DNA of 64,000 nt from Bubalus kerabau (GCF_029407905.1 NC_073627.1:135483697-135547696); one strand, 5' to 3'; shown: positions 10,641 through 21,877, counted from the first letter of the stretch. Notes: a model not told the origin generated them from the sequence alone. Program-made: numbers and translations.

Positions 10641-11030
10641 GTCCTCTGTCCATCACCCTCACCCCTCCCCAGGAAGTAATAGACATCTTCATATGTGTAA
10701 TTGTAACTACGGCTGAGGAGCCGCGCGATGGCGGGGCAAAGGGAGCCAGGCACGTGGGAAGGTGCTCAGACGGGCTTTGACCCATGCCGCACACACACCT
10801 CCATCTGTCAGTAGCCGCCCTCCCTGTGTGGGGAATTGATGGAGCGTTGACTGCCAGTTCACTAACGTCCTTGTCTGCAAACGCTGCAAAGACACAGTTT
10901 TCCAAAGAGGAATTCTGAGGCTTAGACTCCAGTCTTCTCAAAATGATAGTAATTAAAGTGGAGAAGGGCAGCCCGTCTGGGCCCCTCCTTAACCTGTCAT
11001 TTCTGGGCTGATGATGAGGATCTTCAAGGT
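10640..11030. promoter_or_regulatory. Candidate conserved noncoding element
   Basis: A repeat-free block mixing GC-rich CpG-containing stretches (ggagccgcgcgatggcggggc) with homeodomain-like AT cores (tgtaattgtaac, gatagtaattaaagtgg). It is also open for 148 codons on the minus strand (10624-11070), but no domain is recognisable. Noncoding regulation is my preferred reading. Confidence 0.3.
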
Positions 11031-11147
11031 CACCTAGATGACCCCCTTCTTTTCTTCCTGCTCCTCTCACTTCTCCAAGCCAGGCCTCAGACAGCCAAGG
11101 ATCCAGCTTTCCCCAATCATCAGTGAGGCCAACCAGGTCCCCTAGAA

Positions 11148-11366
11148 TGAAAGTGTTATTCGCTCAGTCATGTCTGACTCTTTGAGACCCCACGGACTGT
11201 AACCCTCAAGGTTCCTCTGTCCATTGGATTCTCCAAGCAAGAATACTGGAGTGGGTAGCCATGCCTTTCTCAAAGGGACCTTTCCAACCCAGGGATCAAA
11301 TCCGAGTCTCCTGTGTCTCCTGTATTGCAGGCAGATTCTTCACTGTCTCATCCACTAGGGAAGCCC
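11148..11366 (-). mobile_element. Bov-tA SINE, antisense, with TSD
   Basis: Complete reversed Bov-tA. TCCCCTAGAA at 11138-11147 and TCCCCTACAA at 11367-11376 form a TSD with one mismatch. Confidence 0.93.
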
Positions 11367-11469
11367 TCCCCTACAATAGCAGGTGCCTTCAAAACTCAGC
11401 TCTTGGGAGTTGCTGAGTCTTCTTAGACTGGTCATCTAGGCCTCATGGAGTCTGGGGCTGGGGCAGAGA

Positions 11470-11640
11470 CAGTGTCAGAGCTGGAAATGACCTCAGCACC
11501 ATCCAGACCTTCTAATTTTACACAGGAGGAAACTGAGGTTCCAGAGAGAGAAGTAACTTGCTTAAGTTCAGTTGAATAGTCACAGAGCGAGAATGAGGGC
11601 TCAATTCTCCTGATTTCTGGTTTATTCCACTAACTCAGAG
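11470..11640 (-). repeat. MIR, antisense
   Basis: Clear antisense MIR: 'cagagctggaaatgacctcag ... ttttacacaggaggaaactgagg ... agtcacagagcgag'. Confidence 0.65.
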
Positions 11641-11644
11641 CCAT

Positions 11645-11785
11645 TGACTGAAGGCAGGCACTGTGCTGGGTGTTTTACATAAATTATTTCTAATTCTGAG
11701 AAAATGGAGTGATCTGTCCAAGGTTACATATATCAAAAGTGGTAGATGAGAGATTCAAGCTCATTATCCCATTCTTTCTCATAAA
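11645..11785 (-). repeat. MIR-like fragment, antisense
   Basis: 'ggcactgtgctgggtgttttacataaattatt ... gtccaaggttacatatatc' fits the other half of an MIR-type element. Confidence 0.45.
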
Positions 11786-12095
11786 CAGTCATCAAGGGCA
11801 GCCAGAAGCCAGTTTGTGTGGGTTTGTGAATGTATAAGTGTGTGTCTCACACTCCAATAGGAGAAGTCCTGAAATCTATGATCCACCTATGGGGTTCCAC
11901 TGATAACATTCCATGTCCTTCACAGTAAGGACCACCCATGGCCAAATGTCATCAAAGGTGGGGTCAGGAAGGACAGATGCACCTGAATACAAGAGACAAG
12001 AAAGGATTCAGAGGAGAAAGTATACCTGGAGGTTGACCAAGGAGTAAGATCTGGAACATAAGCTAGAAACAGGAAGAAATTTGGAATTAGGGAAA

Positions 12096-12799
12096 TCTTA
12101 AGGCTTAAAATTCAGCATTCAAAAAACCAAGATCATGGCACCTGGTCCCATCACTTCATGGCAAATAGGTAGGGAAGAAATGGAAACAGTAGCAGATTTT
12201 GTTTTCTTAGGCTTCCAAATCACTGCAAATGGTGGCTGCAGCCATGAAATTAAAAGACGCTTGCTCCTTGGAAGAAAAGCTATGACAAACCTAGACAGCC
12301 TATTAAAAACCAGAGACACGACTTTACTGACAAAGGTCCATGTAGTCAAAGTTATGGTTTTTCCAGTAGTCATGTACAGATGTGAGAGTTGGACCATAAA
12401 GAAGGCTGAGTGCCAAAGAATTGATGCTTTTGAACTGTGGTGCTGGAGAAGACTCTCGAGAATCCCTTGGACAGCAAGGAGATCAAACTAGTCAATCCCA
12501 AAGGAAATCAACCCTGACTATTCATTGGAAGGGCTGATGTTGAAGCTGAAGCTCCAGTACTTTGGCCACCTGATGCAAAAAGCCGATTCATTGGAAAAGA
12601 CTCTGATGCTGGGAAAGATTGAGGGCAGGAGGAGACAGGGGTGAAAGAGGATGAGATGGTTGGATGTCATCACCAACTGGATGGACATGAGTTTGAGCAA
12701 ACTCTGGGAGATAGTGAAGGACAGGGAAGCCTGGTGTGCTGCAGTCCACGGGGTCACAAAGAGTCAGTCGGACATGACTTAGGGACTGAACACAACAAG
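12096..12799 (+). mobile_element. BovB LINE fragment (ORF2 C-terminal region and 3' end)
   Basis: About 700 bp of BovB, from the ORF2 region downstream of the RT core to the 3' terminus ('gagtcagtcggacatgactt'). The longest open part is 12135-12491. It is moderately diverged from the 13967 copy. Confidence 0.92.
12135..12491 (+). pseudogene. BovB ORF2 fragment, 118 codons open
   Basis: This is the stretch of the BovB (RTE-type) ORF2 protein that follows the reverse-transcriptase core. The frame runs from ITSWQIGREEMETVADFVFL through CSHEIKRRLLLGRKAMTNLD to FELWCWRRL. It lacks the endonuclease domain, the RT catalytic box and the natural C-terminus, because a stop comes at 12489-12491 in 'agatcaaactag'. 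The element has no promoter and is 5' truncated, so this is a dead fragment. It is useful as the in-window reference showing W (TGG) where the 14199 copy has a stop. Confidence 0.88.
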
Positions 12800-13204
12800 G
12801 TGGACCTAGTAAAACCTTAAGCCCCTCTTGGGTATTGCTTATTCATATAAGAAACAAGGGATGCACAGTCCCAATCTAGCTCCCAGATATTTGCCCACTC
12901 CCTCCCCATATTCCATCCCCTACCTCATGGATTTGACAGGAGGATTGATCAGATCTCAAAGGAAGTGATGGGATAAATTTGCTCCTAGGGTACTGGCTCC
13001 ATACACTACTTGCTTACCCAAGCTCTTGGGAAGGTAAGAGGTTTTGCAAAGAGAAGTTAGAGGAGAGGCAGTGGAGGGGAGGGAATGGAAAAAGACCAAC
13101 CCCATCATGGACGTGGGCATAGCCCCCTGAGGCTTTTGTGGGTGGTGGGGCACTGCTTTCTTAGCTCTCCCCATGAGATGAAACAATTTCCATGTCATTG
13201 TCAG

Positions 13205-13375
13205 TTGAGTTATAACAACTTCCTTACCGTTTTTCTTTGCAAAATGAGGCTGATAATAGTATGCACCGCACAGGTTGGTTGTGAGGGTTAAATAAGACGC
13301 AAAGTACCTGCTAGAGTGGCTGGCACATAATCAGCCCACAATAAATGTTAGATTTTTATTATTGTTTTTATTTCT
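13205..13375 (+). repeat. MIR
   Basis: Sense MIR 3' part: 'tgcaaaatgaggctgataatag ... ggttgtgagggttaaataag ... ctggcacataatcagcccacaataaatgtta'. Confidence 0.6.
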
Positions 13376-13629
13376 AGCTTGATGAAAAATGCATTATTTT
13401 TACACTGTTATAAAACTAAGAAAACCACGAGTTAGGTCCCACAAATTTCATTGCCAAGATCATGTACTTTGGACAGTTCTATTACATTTGTGTTATTTAA
13501 ACAAAAATTTCCCTTCTCGGGCAAGTTCAGAGGAAAGCATTCCCTCTACCGACCCAAGGCAGTGCTTATGCTCATAAAATACAACTTTTTCATTTCAAGG
13601 TGATTTCTAACTGCTCCTCATCACAGTAT

Positions 13630-13745
13630 AATTCTGAGGTCAGTGGGGCAGGCATTGTTCCATTTCCTTTATTAGATGCTGAAACTCATGGTAAAGGAAG
13701 TTTGTTGCTAGACCTAAAGCTTGGTCCCTGGTGCCCTGCTTAGTC
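13630..13745 (-). repeat. MIR-like fragment, antisense
   Basis: Weak antisense MIR texture around 'gcattgttccatttcctttattagatgctgaaactcatgg'. Confidence 0.35.
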
Positions 13746-13966
13746 TGCAATCCAGAAACATTGAACACAATAACTCAGCAGAATGCCTGCCTGTCCTCCC
13801 CAGCAGTCACTATTTGTGACCTGCCTCTGCTCTTTGCTGAGTCCTGCAGCTGTCCCAGGCTTCTTTCTAACCCAACGGGACCCTCACCTGAGAATGAGAT
13901 GTTCAGCATCTTGAGGAGTCTGGAATTGTATGCAAAGATGCTAAAACTGCTCTTTTAAAAGGCACA

Positions 13967-14832
13967 TAATGCAGAGTACATCATGAGAAACGCTGGGCTG
14001 GAAGAAGCACAAGCTGGAATCAAGATTGCTGGGAGAAATATCGATAACCTCAGATATGCAGATGACACCACCTTTATGGCAGAAAGTGAAGAGGAACTAA
14101 AAAGCCTCTTGATGAAAGTGAAAGAGGAGAGTGAAAAAGTTGGCTTAAAGCTCAACATTCAGAAAACTAAGGTCGTGGCATCTGGTCCCATCATTTCATA
14201 GCAAATAGATGGGGAAACAGTGGAAACACTGTCAGACTTTATTTTGGGGGGCTCCAAAATCACTGCAGATGGTGACTGCAGCCATGAAATTAAAAGACGC
14301 TTACTCCTTGGAAGGAAAGTTATGACCAACCTAGATAGCATATTCAAAAGCAGAGACATTACTTTGCCAGCAAAGGTCCGTCTAGTCAAGGCTATGGTTT
14401 TTCCAGTGGTCATGCATGGATGTGAGAGTTGGACTGTGAAGAAAGCTGAGCGCCGAAGAATTGATGCTTTTGCACTGTGGTGTTGGAGAAGACTCTTGAG
14501 AATCCCTTAGACTGCAAGGAGATCCATCCAGTCCATTCTAAAGGAGATCAGCCCTGGGTGTTCTTTGGAAGGTATGATGCTAAAGCTGAAACTCCAGTAC
14601 TTTGGCCACCTCATGCAAAGAGTTGACTCATTGGAAAAGACTGTTGCTGGGAGGGATTGGAGGCAGGAGGAGAAGGGGACGACAGAGGATGAGATGGCTA
14701 GATGGCATCACCAACTCGATGGACATGAGTTTGAGTGAACTCCAGGAGTTGGTGATGGACAGGGAGGCCTGGCGTGCTGCGATTCATGGGGTCACAAAGA
14801 GTCTGACACGACTGAGAGACTGAACTAACTAA
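13967..14832 (+). mobile_element. BovB LINE fragment including the RT catalytic box
   Basis: About 865 bp from the RT domain to the 3' end of BovB ('gagtctgacacgactgagagac'). It retains the YADD codons at 14055-14066. This is the longest and one of the best preserved BovB copies in the window, 5' truncated within ORF2. Confidence 0.93.
13983..14510 (+). pseudogene. BovB ORF2 fragment with YADD box and two in-frame TAG stops
   Basis: Encodes the end of the RT palm and the following region: NLRYADDTTFMAESEEELKS with the two catalytic aspartates of the YADD box at codons 27-28 of this frame. Two single-base nonsense changes interrupt the same frame. TAG at 14199-14201 stands where the copies at 12135 and 55506 read TGG (W of ITSWQ), and TAG at 14508-14510 stands where other copies read TGG (PW). 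Past 14602 the ORF continues in another frame, so a small indel also occurred. The protein cannot be made from this copy. Confidence 0.88.
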
Positions 14833-15324
14833 ATAATACAGAGATGCTTTTCCAAACCACAGGGGGTTCCAGTACCCAACTCTGCCATCACCAGCTCTAC
14901 CGCCACCCCTACCCCTGTTCACACTAATCCCTTTCCTTGCCTAGCCTGTTTCCAAAAAGACAGCCAGCCTCACCTTGGTATTATTGCTTTGACAAGGGTC
15001 ACAGCTGGTACAAGCTCTGACTGGTCAAAGCCCATATTCCTCCAGGTATCAGAGTTCTTCCAAGTATTAGCTATCTTGAATATCAATGTTTCCCATTACC
15101 ACTCCCTTGTAGGCTTACTCCCCAACAGGTTGGCTGACCACCATTCACCAAACATCTAGGGCCATCCTCCAAGGTTTGGCTCAGCCTTCTCTCCTAGAAA
15201 GGCTTCTCCTTATTGACCCAGCTTCTGCCCATCTTCATGGATCCTGGTCAAAAGGCTTTTCCTATAGGAAGCCCTCTTAGACTATCCCAGTTCACAGTGT
15301 TTACCACTATTTTCTAGCTCCCTA
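14833..15324. other. Unique sequence, nothing recognised
   Basis: Pyrimidine-rich single-copy-looking DNA without a repeat or gene signature. Confidence 0.4.
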
Positions 15325-15333
15325 AAGCCATTA

Positions 15334-15549
15334 GGGCTTCCCAGGTGGTGCCAGTGGTAAAGAACCCACCTGCCAATGCAGAGGACATAAGAGATGCAGG
15401 TTCAATCCCTGGGTCAGAAAGATCCTCTGGAGAAGGAAATGGCAACCCACTCCAAATTCTTGCCTGGAAAATCCCATGAACAGAGGAGCCTGGCAGGGTA
15501 CATCTACAGGGCCACAAAGAGTCGGACACGAGTGAAATGACTTAGCATG
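15334..15549 (+). mobile_element. Bov-tA SINE with TSD
   Basis: Complete Bov-tA in sense, flanked by AAGCCATTA at 15325-15333 and 15550-15558. Confidence 0.95.
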
Positions 15550-15558
15550 AAGCCATTA

Positions 15559-16197
15559 TCGTTAGGCTGCTTTTTTTTTTCCAAACTGCAAGTTGTATAT
15601 ACCTAAGGGTCATGGAAATCAATTCCATAGGTCACAATGAGTAGTCTTTAATAAAATTGAGTAGAATATAAAATATCAGAATATATTGCCAGTGATAGGT
15701 ATTGATCCTGGCACACCCATGCACGTATACATATATACGTGTTGCATACAGATGCAATGTAAGATCTATTTCTCAGGGGAAGGTGCAGATAAGGACTCTG
15801 CACTCTGAATGGCCTGGATGTCTGTCCCCTACCTGTGCTCACAGACTCCAGGACCCCCGCAAAGACAACAGCTGAGAAAAAAAAAAAAATTGCTCACTGT
15901 GAGTTGCAGTTGAAACTTTTTGACAAATATTGGGTATGAATGCTTTCCATCCTCAGTAGAACCAGGAACCTATAATCTGTCCAACTTCTCCCCCAGAGAT
16001 GCCAGGACTGGGATGGTTGAGAAGGGAGGAGGAAGAGCCTCCGGAAGCCCCTCCCACCTGGGAGAGGAAAGCGTGAGCTGGCAAAGTGTCCGCCACCTGG
16101 CATGAGTGACCCATGACATGCTCACAAGAGCAGATCCTTGTCCCCTCCACTTACCTCTCTCCCCAGCACCTAGAACCAAATAGCAGGAGTTCAAAAA
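15559..16197. other. Unique sequence, nothing firmly recognised
   Basis: Includes a short poly-A (15876-15889). The last ~60 bases before 16197 resemble an L2 3' end (cccagcacctagaaccaaatagcagg) but are too short to call. Confidence 0.35.
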
Positions 16198-16205
16198 TAA
16201 GTGTT

Positions 16206-16582
16206 TGGACTTCCCTGGTGGTCTAGGTTAAGAATCCACCTGCCAATGCAGGGTAAATGGGTTCAATCTCTAGCCCAGGAACTAAGATCCCACATGCCAC
16301 AGAGCAACAAAGCCCATGTACAACTAGCGAGCCCACGCACCACAGCTGCTGAGCCTGTGCTCTAGAGCCCACAAGCTACAACTGCAGAGCCCATGCTCCC
16401 TAGAACCCGTGCTCTGCAACAAAAGAAGCCACTGCAATGAGAATCCCTGGCACCACAACTAGAGAGCAGCCCTCATTCGCCACAACCAGAGAAAAGCCCC
16501 ACTCACAGCAATGAAGAGCCCCTGTGCTGCAACAAAGACTGAGTGGCCAAAATTAAACAAACAAAATGTTTAAAGAAAAAAG
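16206..16582 (+). mobile_element. CHR-type SINE, full length, with TSD
   Basis: A full-length cetartiodactyl tRNA-derived SINE: 'ggacttccctggtggtc' head, repeated 'gagcccac..ccacaactg' body, and an A-rich end. TAAGTGTT flanks it at 16198-16205 and 16583-16590. Confidence 0.93.
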
Positions 16583-16590
16583 TAAGTGTT

Positions 16591-17394
16591 GCTGAATGGG
16601 TGTGTAGCTTAGGTTAGATTATTCTGATAACAAAAGATGAATTTCTGTGGCTTAATGTTCGTTGTCTCCCACTCATGCAAAGCCCCCTCTGAGTCACTGT
16701 CCTCCAGGTAAGAGCTCAGAAATCTGAGCTGCTTGCATTACAGCACACTGCTGCCACACTGAGGCATGGGTTCCAGGTGACCATGGCAGGAAAGAGAGAA
16801 CTGGAGGGCTGCACACCACGACACATCCCTTCCCCGCCCAGCCTTTGGCCAAACCTTGTCCCATAGCTCCCACTGAACCGCCAGGAGGATGGGAAGTGCA
16901 GAGAAGCACGTACATGCCTGGTGAGCAGTAAATGTCTCTACCAGGACTCTGGGTGAGCACTTCACCTTGCTACTAACTATGCTTCACTCTGTGTACAAAC
17001 CTACCCTCTCCACCTGCCCAGTTTTCCATTTCATGGGGCTCTGGGTATCTGTTCTCAAGTAAACACTGTACTAACTTCTGGAAATACAGATGACAAAGAC
17101 AGTACCCCAGTTTGGATCACCCCAGAAGTAGACCATGAGCCAGGGATCAAAGCATATGTGACCAACTTGGGGTGCAGGAAACACCAGCCAGGTAGAAGAA
17201 AGGGCCCCAAAAGATGCATTTTGTTATGCCGCCTACTTCGTCGGGTGTCTAAGTGCAATCCCATGGAGAAGCTCTGGAAAATAGTGAAAATCACACCTCA
17301 AAATGATCCCCACTGGAGGATTAGGGAGTTCAGCTATTTCTCAACCCATTCCTGTAAGTGATGAAATTCTCCTCTTCTTGCCAAATTCTTGGTT
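16591..17394. other. Unique sequence, nothing recognised
   Basis: A short L2-like piece may lie at 17045-17110 (ctgtactaacttctggaaatacagatgac). Otherwise no repeat or gene is seen. Confidence 0.35.
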
Positions 17395-17745
17395 TTCCAG
17401 GCTCTCTTGAACCTAGCTATCACATAACTCGATTCTGGCCAGTGGGAAGAAAAAGGAGATCTGCTGGCAAGGGTTTTAGAGTAGCCTTTGCTCTCTTGAG
17501 CCCAAGAACAGATGGATTTACTGCTGGTCCTTCCTCTCCTCTTCCCCTGAATGCAAATGTGATGCCTTAAGTTACTATAGTCATCTTTCGACCATCAGGT
17601 ATTGAGCAGAAGGACAAGCATGGCAGCGTGGAAAGGGAGGAGGGACTTGGAACTCTGACAGCATCACTGAACAGCCAAACAATGTCTGGCAACAGCCTGT
17701 TTTCTCATCATGTGAGAAGTGTAAGGCCCTCTAGACTTAAGCCGC
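17395..17745. repeat. Ancient LTR-like repeat, family unassigned
   Basis: The phrases 'ccaggctctcttgaacctag', 'ctggccagtgggaag' and 'caagcatggcagcgtgg' recall a widespread old mammalian LTR-like repeat. It is too diverged for a firm call. Confidence 0.35.
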
Positions 17746-18057
17746 ATCTACTTCAGTACCCTCCACTTGCAGCCCAATGCAATCCTAACCAGCCCAAGTG
17801 GATGACTTCAGGGAAAGGATCCTTTGTACATGTCTAAGTCACGCCCAGGCCTGGTGAAAGGTTTGATTTGGCTGGAGGATGGCAAGTGCATTACAGATTG
17901 GAGAGGAAGAGGCTGCAGAAAAAGGTTAAGCACAGAATATCAAATGTCTACGTTGCCATTTAAAGGATTTCAAAGGAGAGGTTTACGGAGCCCCATACAA
18001 AGACATGTGATAATCATTTGTGTTTAAGAAAATAACTGCAATCAATCATACAAAGGA

Positions 18058-18517
18058 GGAAGGAATATTAATAGCTTGGAATTCACATACTCGACTATTA
18101 TATATAAAACAGATATTCTAAAAACTTCCCTGGTGGTCTCATGATTAAGAATCTGTCTTGCAATGCAGGGGACATGGGTTCAATCCCTGATAAGGGAACT
18201 AAGATCCCTCATGCTGTGGAACAACTAAGCCTGCACGCCACAGTGAAAGATCCCACATGACAATGAAGATCTGAGTGCAGTAAGTAAGGCCCAATGCAGC
18301 CAAATAAATTCATATCTAAAAAACAAAACAGATAATCTACAGGGCCTATTGTGTAGCACAGGGAACTCTACTCAATATTCTGTAGTAACCTATATGGGAA
18401 AAGAATCTGAAAAAGAGTGAATACATGTATAACTGAATCACTTTGCTGTACATCTGAAATGAACACAATATTGTAAATCAACTATATTCCAAAATAAAAC
18501 TAAATTACAAAATTTTA
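18058..18517 (+). mobile_element. L1 3' end with 14-bp TSD, carrying a nested CHR SINE
   Basis: A sense 3' UTR of ruminant L1 (tgtgtagcacagggaactctactcaa ... attgtaaatcaactatattcc, A-rich end). It is bounded by a perfect 14-bp duplication AATCATACAAAGGA at 18044-18057 and 18518-18531. The CHR SINE at 18121-18324 sits inside it. Confidence 0.9.
18121..18324 (+). mobile_element. CHR-type SINE nested in L1, with TSD
   Basis: Starts 'aaaacttccctggtggtct' and ends A-rich. The duplication AAAACAGATA(T/A)TCTA at 18106-18120 and 18325-18339 consists of L1 sequence, so the SINE came second. Confidence 0.9.
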
Positions 18518-18699
18518 AATCATACAAAGGAAGAACGCTCACCCCCTTAAAGATATAGATGATCTCCTGTGGGTAGCACTCTTCTGCATTCTCTGCAGCC
18601 TCTGTTACAGCTGCCACTTAATACTGAATTGAATTGAAATAAAGTTACCTTAATCATTGTCCTGTGACATACACTGCTTGAATCAACTGCTAAAGCTAC

Positions 18700-18850
18700 T
18701 CGGGGAGGTTTCAGGTGTATTTCTGGCTCTGCCACTAACCCGGTTTGTGACCCTGGCTGTGTCACTTCTCTCTCCAGGCCTCAACATCCTCACCTACACA
18801 GCAAAGTATAGAACTTGGTCACTTTCTCCAATAATCCTGGGTACCTTGAC
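18700..18850 (+). repeat. MIR
   Basis: Sense MIR core 'tttctggctctgccactaacc ... gtgaccctggctgtgtcac ... ccaggcctcaacatcctcacc'. Confidence 0.65.
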
Positions 18851-19969
18851 GGACTGCATATGGCAACCAGGATAGGTATCCAGGGTCACTCCACTTTATT
18901 TCCACAGAACAGGCTGGGGAAGTTGGTGGAACAGCTTTTCTAAGACCCTTAGCCACCAAGTGCTGAACAGAGAATACAGGTCAATAGCTATGCCATTCCA
19001 AACTGGATTTGGGGGAAAAGAAACCTACAGATAAAATATATGTATTCCTATAGGTATCGGATCCCAATCTGGTTCTTTCTATATAACGTGTATGCAAGTT
19101 TGGGTGGGAGGCTTTGTTTTTATTCTTCCAACTATTATTTCAAAACCAAAGATGAGGGGAGCAGGGGAACCAAATGCTTTCTCATGTGGCATTCAAATAG
19201 TGATCAATCAACCCTAATTTAGGCACATGCCAGGGAGATCCACAAAGATGAGGCGTTAGACTTCATGCTCACACACCTCTCAGCCCTCCAGTCCTAAATT
19301 ATATTTGACATTTAATTAAAAACCCCAAGGCATTGAAGTCAAGAGCTGAACTACTACATTTCTAGAAAAGAAGCTGCTCTTTAGGATGGATTCATTTATC
19401 TCCTGTCACCAAAGGCATCAACACCTCCCCACCCCAGCCACCACCCCCAGCCCAGCTCCAACTCACCACAGGAAAGAAATACAGTGATGGGAGGAAGGGG
19501 ACCATCCCTCTGCCCTCCCCTCCTCCCATACATAACTCCCTCAGACTCTGCGCCTGTCAGGATAAAGCTGGTCCTGCCCTGGTGTCAGGTCACTCAGAGT
19601 CAACATCCATTCTGGCTGTCCACCCATGCCCCACCCCAAATTCCCCACTCATTTCTTGTCCTAGAGACAGCATTTTTGCCTGTCCAGGGACATGAAGGTT
19701 TTCAGCATTGAGCATTTTTCCTTTTCCCCTTCCCCCTCTGTCTCTATCCATCCTTCTTTCCTGGCTGCAGAACTCACTGAGCACCTCTGCCTCTTAGGGC
19801 TGTTCTTAATGTGATGGGGGCACAAAGACCCGTAAGACTCAACTCTTGATCTTTTGGTAGAAGCAGCCCAGTGTCTGCACTGGACGGAATGAGACAATGT
19901 GTAATTTGTGCCAAGGGGGGCTCCAGACAACAGGGGCTTTGTGGGGTGTTTGTTTGTTTGTTAACTTTT
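18851..19969. other. Unique sequence, nothing recognised
   Basis: About 1.1 kb with no ruminant SINE. No exon, domain or clear ancient repeat is seen. Confidence 0.4.
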
Positions 19970-20056
19970 TCTTTTATATTGAAGTGTCAATGTTGTGTTG
20001 GTTCCAGGTGTACAATGGTGATTCAGTTATATGCACATACATGTATCTATTCTTTT

Positions 20057-20419
20057 GAACTGTGGTGTTGGAGAAGACTCTTGAGAGTCCCTTGGATTGC
20101 AAGGAGATCCAACCAGTCCATTCTGAAGGAGATCAGTCCTGGGTGTTCTTTGGAAGGAATGATGCTAAAGCTGAAACTCCAGTACTTTGGGCACCTCATG
20201 CGAAGAGTTGACTCATTGGAAAAGACTCTGATGCTGGGAGGGATTGGGGGCAGGAGGAGAAGGGGATGACAGAGGATGAGATGGCTGGATGGCATCACTG
20301 ACTCGGTGGACATGAGTCTGAGTGAACGCCGGGAGTTGGTGATGGGCAGGGAAGCCTGGCGTGCTGCAATTTATGGGGTCACAAAGAGTCGGACACGACT
20401 GAGCAACTGAACTGAACTG
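20057..20419 (+). mobile_element. BovB LINE 3' end inserted into L1
   Basis: The C-terminal ORF2 and 3' end with a CTGAA-rich tail. ATTCTTTT occurs at 20049-20056 and 20420-20427 and belongs to the interrupted L1. A 132-codon plus frame (19871-20269) enters it from the flank. Confidence 0.9.
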
Positions 20420-20505
20420 ATTCTTTTTCAAATTCATTTCCCAAATTCAAATTAGGTTGTTACAGAGTATTGAGCAGAGCTTCCTGTATTATGCAATAGG
20501 TCCTT

Positions 20506-20994
20506 TGACGACAAAGGTCCATCTTTGACTAGATCTAGTCAAAGCCATGGTGTTTCTAGTAGTCATGTACAGATGTAAGAGTTGGACCATAAAGAAGGCT
20601 GAGTGCCAAAGAATTGATGCTTTCGAACTGTGGTGCTGGAGAAGATTCTTAAGAATCCCTTGGACTGCAAGGAGATCAAACCAGTCAATCCTAAAGGAAA
20701 TCAACTTTGAATATTCATTGGAAGCACTGATGCTGAAGCTGAAGCTCCAATACTTTGGCCACCTGATACGAAGAGCTGACTCATTGGAAAAGACCTTGAT
20801 GCTGGGAGGATTGAGGGCAGGAGGAGAATGGGGCAGCAGAGAATGAGACGGTTGGATGGCATCATCAGTTGAACAGATCTGAGTTTGAGCAAACTCGGAG
20901 AGATAGTGAAGGACAGGGAAGACTGGCATGCTGCAGTCCACGGGGTTGCAAAGAGTCAGACACAACTTAGTGACTGAACAACAACAACAACAAC
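20506..20994 (+). mobile_element. Second BovB LINE 3' end inserted into the same L1
   Basis: About 490 bp of BovB ending in an (AAC)n tail. The flanks AATAGGTCCTT (20495-20505) and AGTAAGTCCTT (20995-21005) are an imperfect TSD made of L1 sequence. It is more diverged than the neighbouring BovB copy. Confidence 0.88.
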
Positions 20995-21115
20995 AGTAAG
21001 TCCTTGTTGGTTATCCATTTTAAATATAGCAGTGTGTACATGCCCATCCCAAACTCCCTAACTATCCCTTCCCCCCGTCCTTTCTCCCTAACCATAAGTT
21101 CTTTCTCTAAGTCCA

Positions 21116-21662
21116 GACCACAGAGGCTTTGCAGTCAGAGGCAAAGGCGACTCAGACTGGCAGGAAAGGCTTAATGAAGGAGCTGGGGCTTGTTCTGAAT
21201 CTCAAATATGGGTACCATCTAGGAAGGCAGGAGGAAGAAGGAAAGCATTCCAAGCAGAGAGAAGAGCACATGCAAAGGTCTGGAAACAAATAGCGAGAAG
21301 GCCTTTCTGCCTAAAGAAGGGGGTCAGTAAAGGCAAGCAGAGAAGCTGGGAGAAGCTTGGTGGGAGAAGTCTGTTGATAAGAGGAAGTGCTGGCATGGGG
21401 TCCCTGCAGGGATTCGGTGTTGGAAGAGTACAGCAGGCTGAGACTGTGTGCTGCTTTCCAACTATGCTAGGGACCGGCTATGTATCCTTGGGCAGGCTGC
21501 CTCCTGGAATTTTCTTCCTTCTGTGAGCATCACCCTCATCCCTGCTTTCTTCCAACCTGCCTTTGGGGACCAGATCAGCACCGCATGGTACGGGGTCCAT
21601 GTCTCTGGACTCTTCTTCCACACGTTTGAGGTATCAGACCAAATGATGCTTCCCTAAATCAT
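21116..21662. other. Unique sequence, nothing recognised
   Basis: Purine-rich first half (aggcaggaggaagaaggaaagc). No gene or repeat signal. Confidence 0.4.
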
Positions 21663-21845
21663 ATCCAAGCTTCCCAGGTGGCACAGTGGTAAAGAATCTG
21701 ACTGCCAATGCAGGAGACACAAAAGATACAGATTCGATCCCTGGGTCAAGAAGATCCTCTGGAGTAGGAAATGGCAACCCACTCCATGGACAGATAAGCC
21801 TGGCAGGCTACAATCCACGGAGTCGCAAAGCGTCAGATATGGCTG

Positions 21846-21876
<31 letters not shown>
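21663..21876 (+). mobile_element. Bov-tA SINE with a (CA)n tail
   Basis: Sense Bov-tA with a ~15-base internal deletion after 'caacccactcc'. Its 3' tail has grown into a CA dinucleotide repeat (about 21847-21875). Confidence 0.92.

Positions 21877-21877
<1 letters not shown>

Larger units (their letters stand above)
19970..21115 (-). mobile_element. L1 3' UTR, antisense, split by two BovB insertions
   Basis: Three L1 pieces (19970-20048, 20428-20494, 21006-21115) join into one continuous antisense L1 text once the two BovB copies are removed: '..gcacatacatgtatctattc', 'tttttcaaattcatttccc..', 'gttggttatccattttaaatatagc'. Confidence 0.85.

Noticed and set aside
10715..10745. CpG-dense stretch as a possible promoter CpG island
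   Set aside because: Only about 30 bases are CpG-rich, far below the length of an island; no transcription start features.
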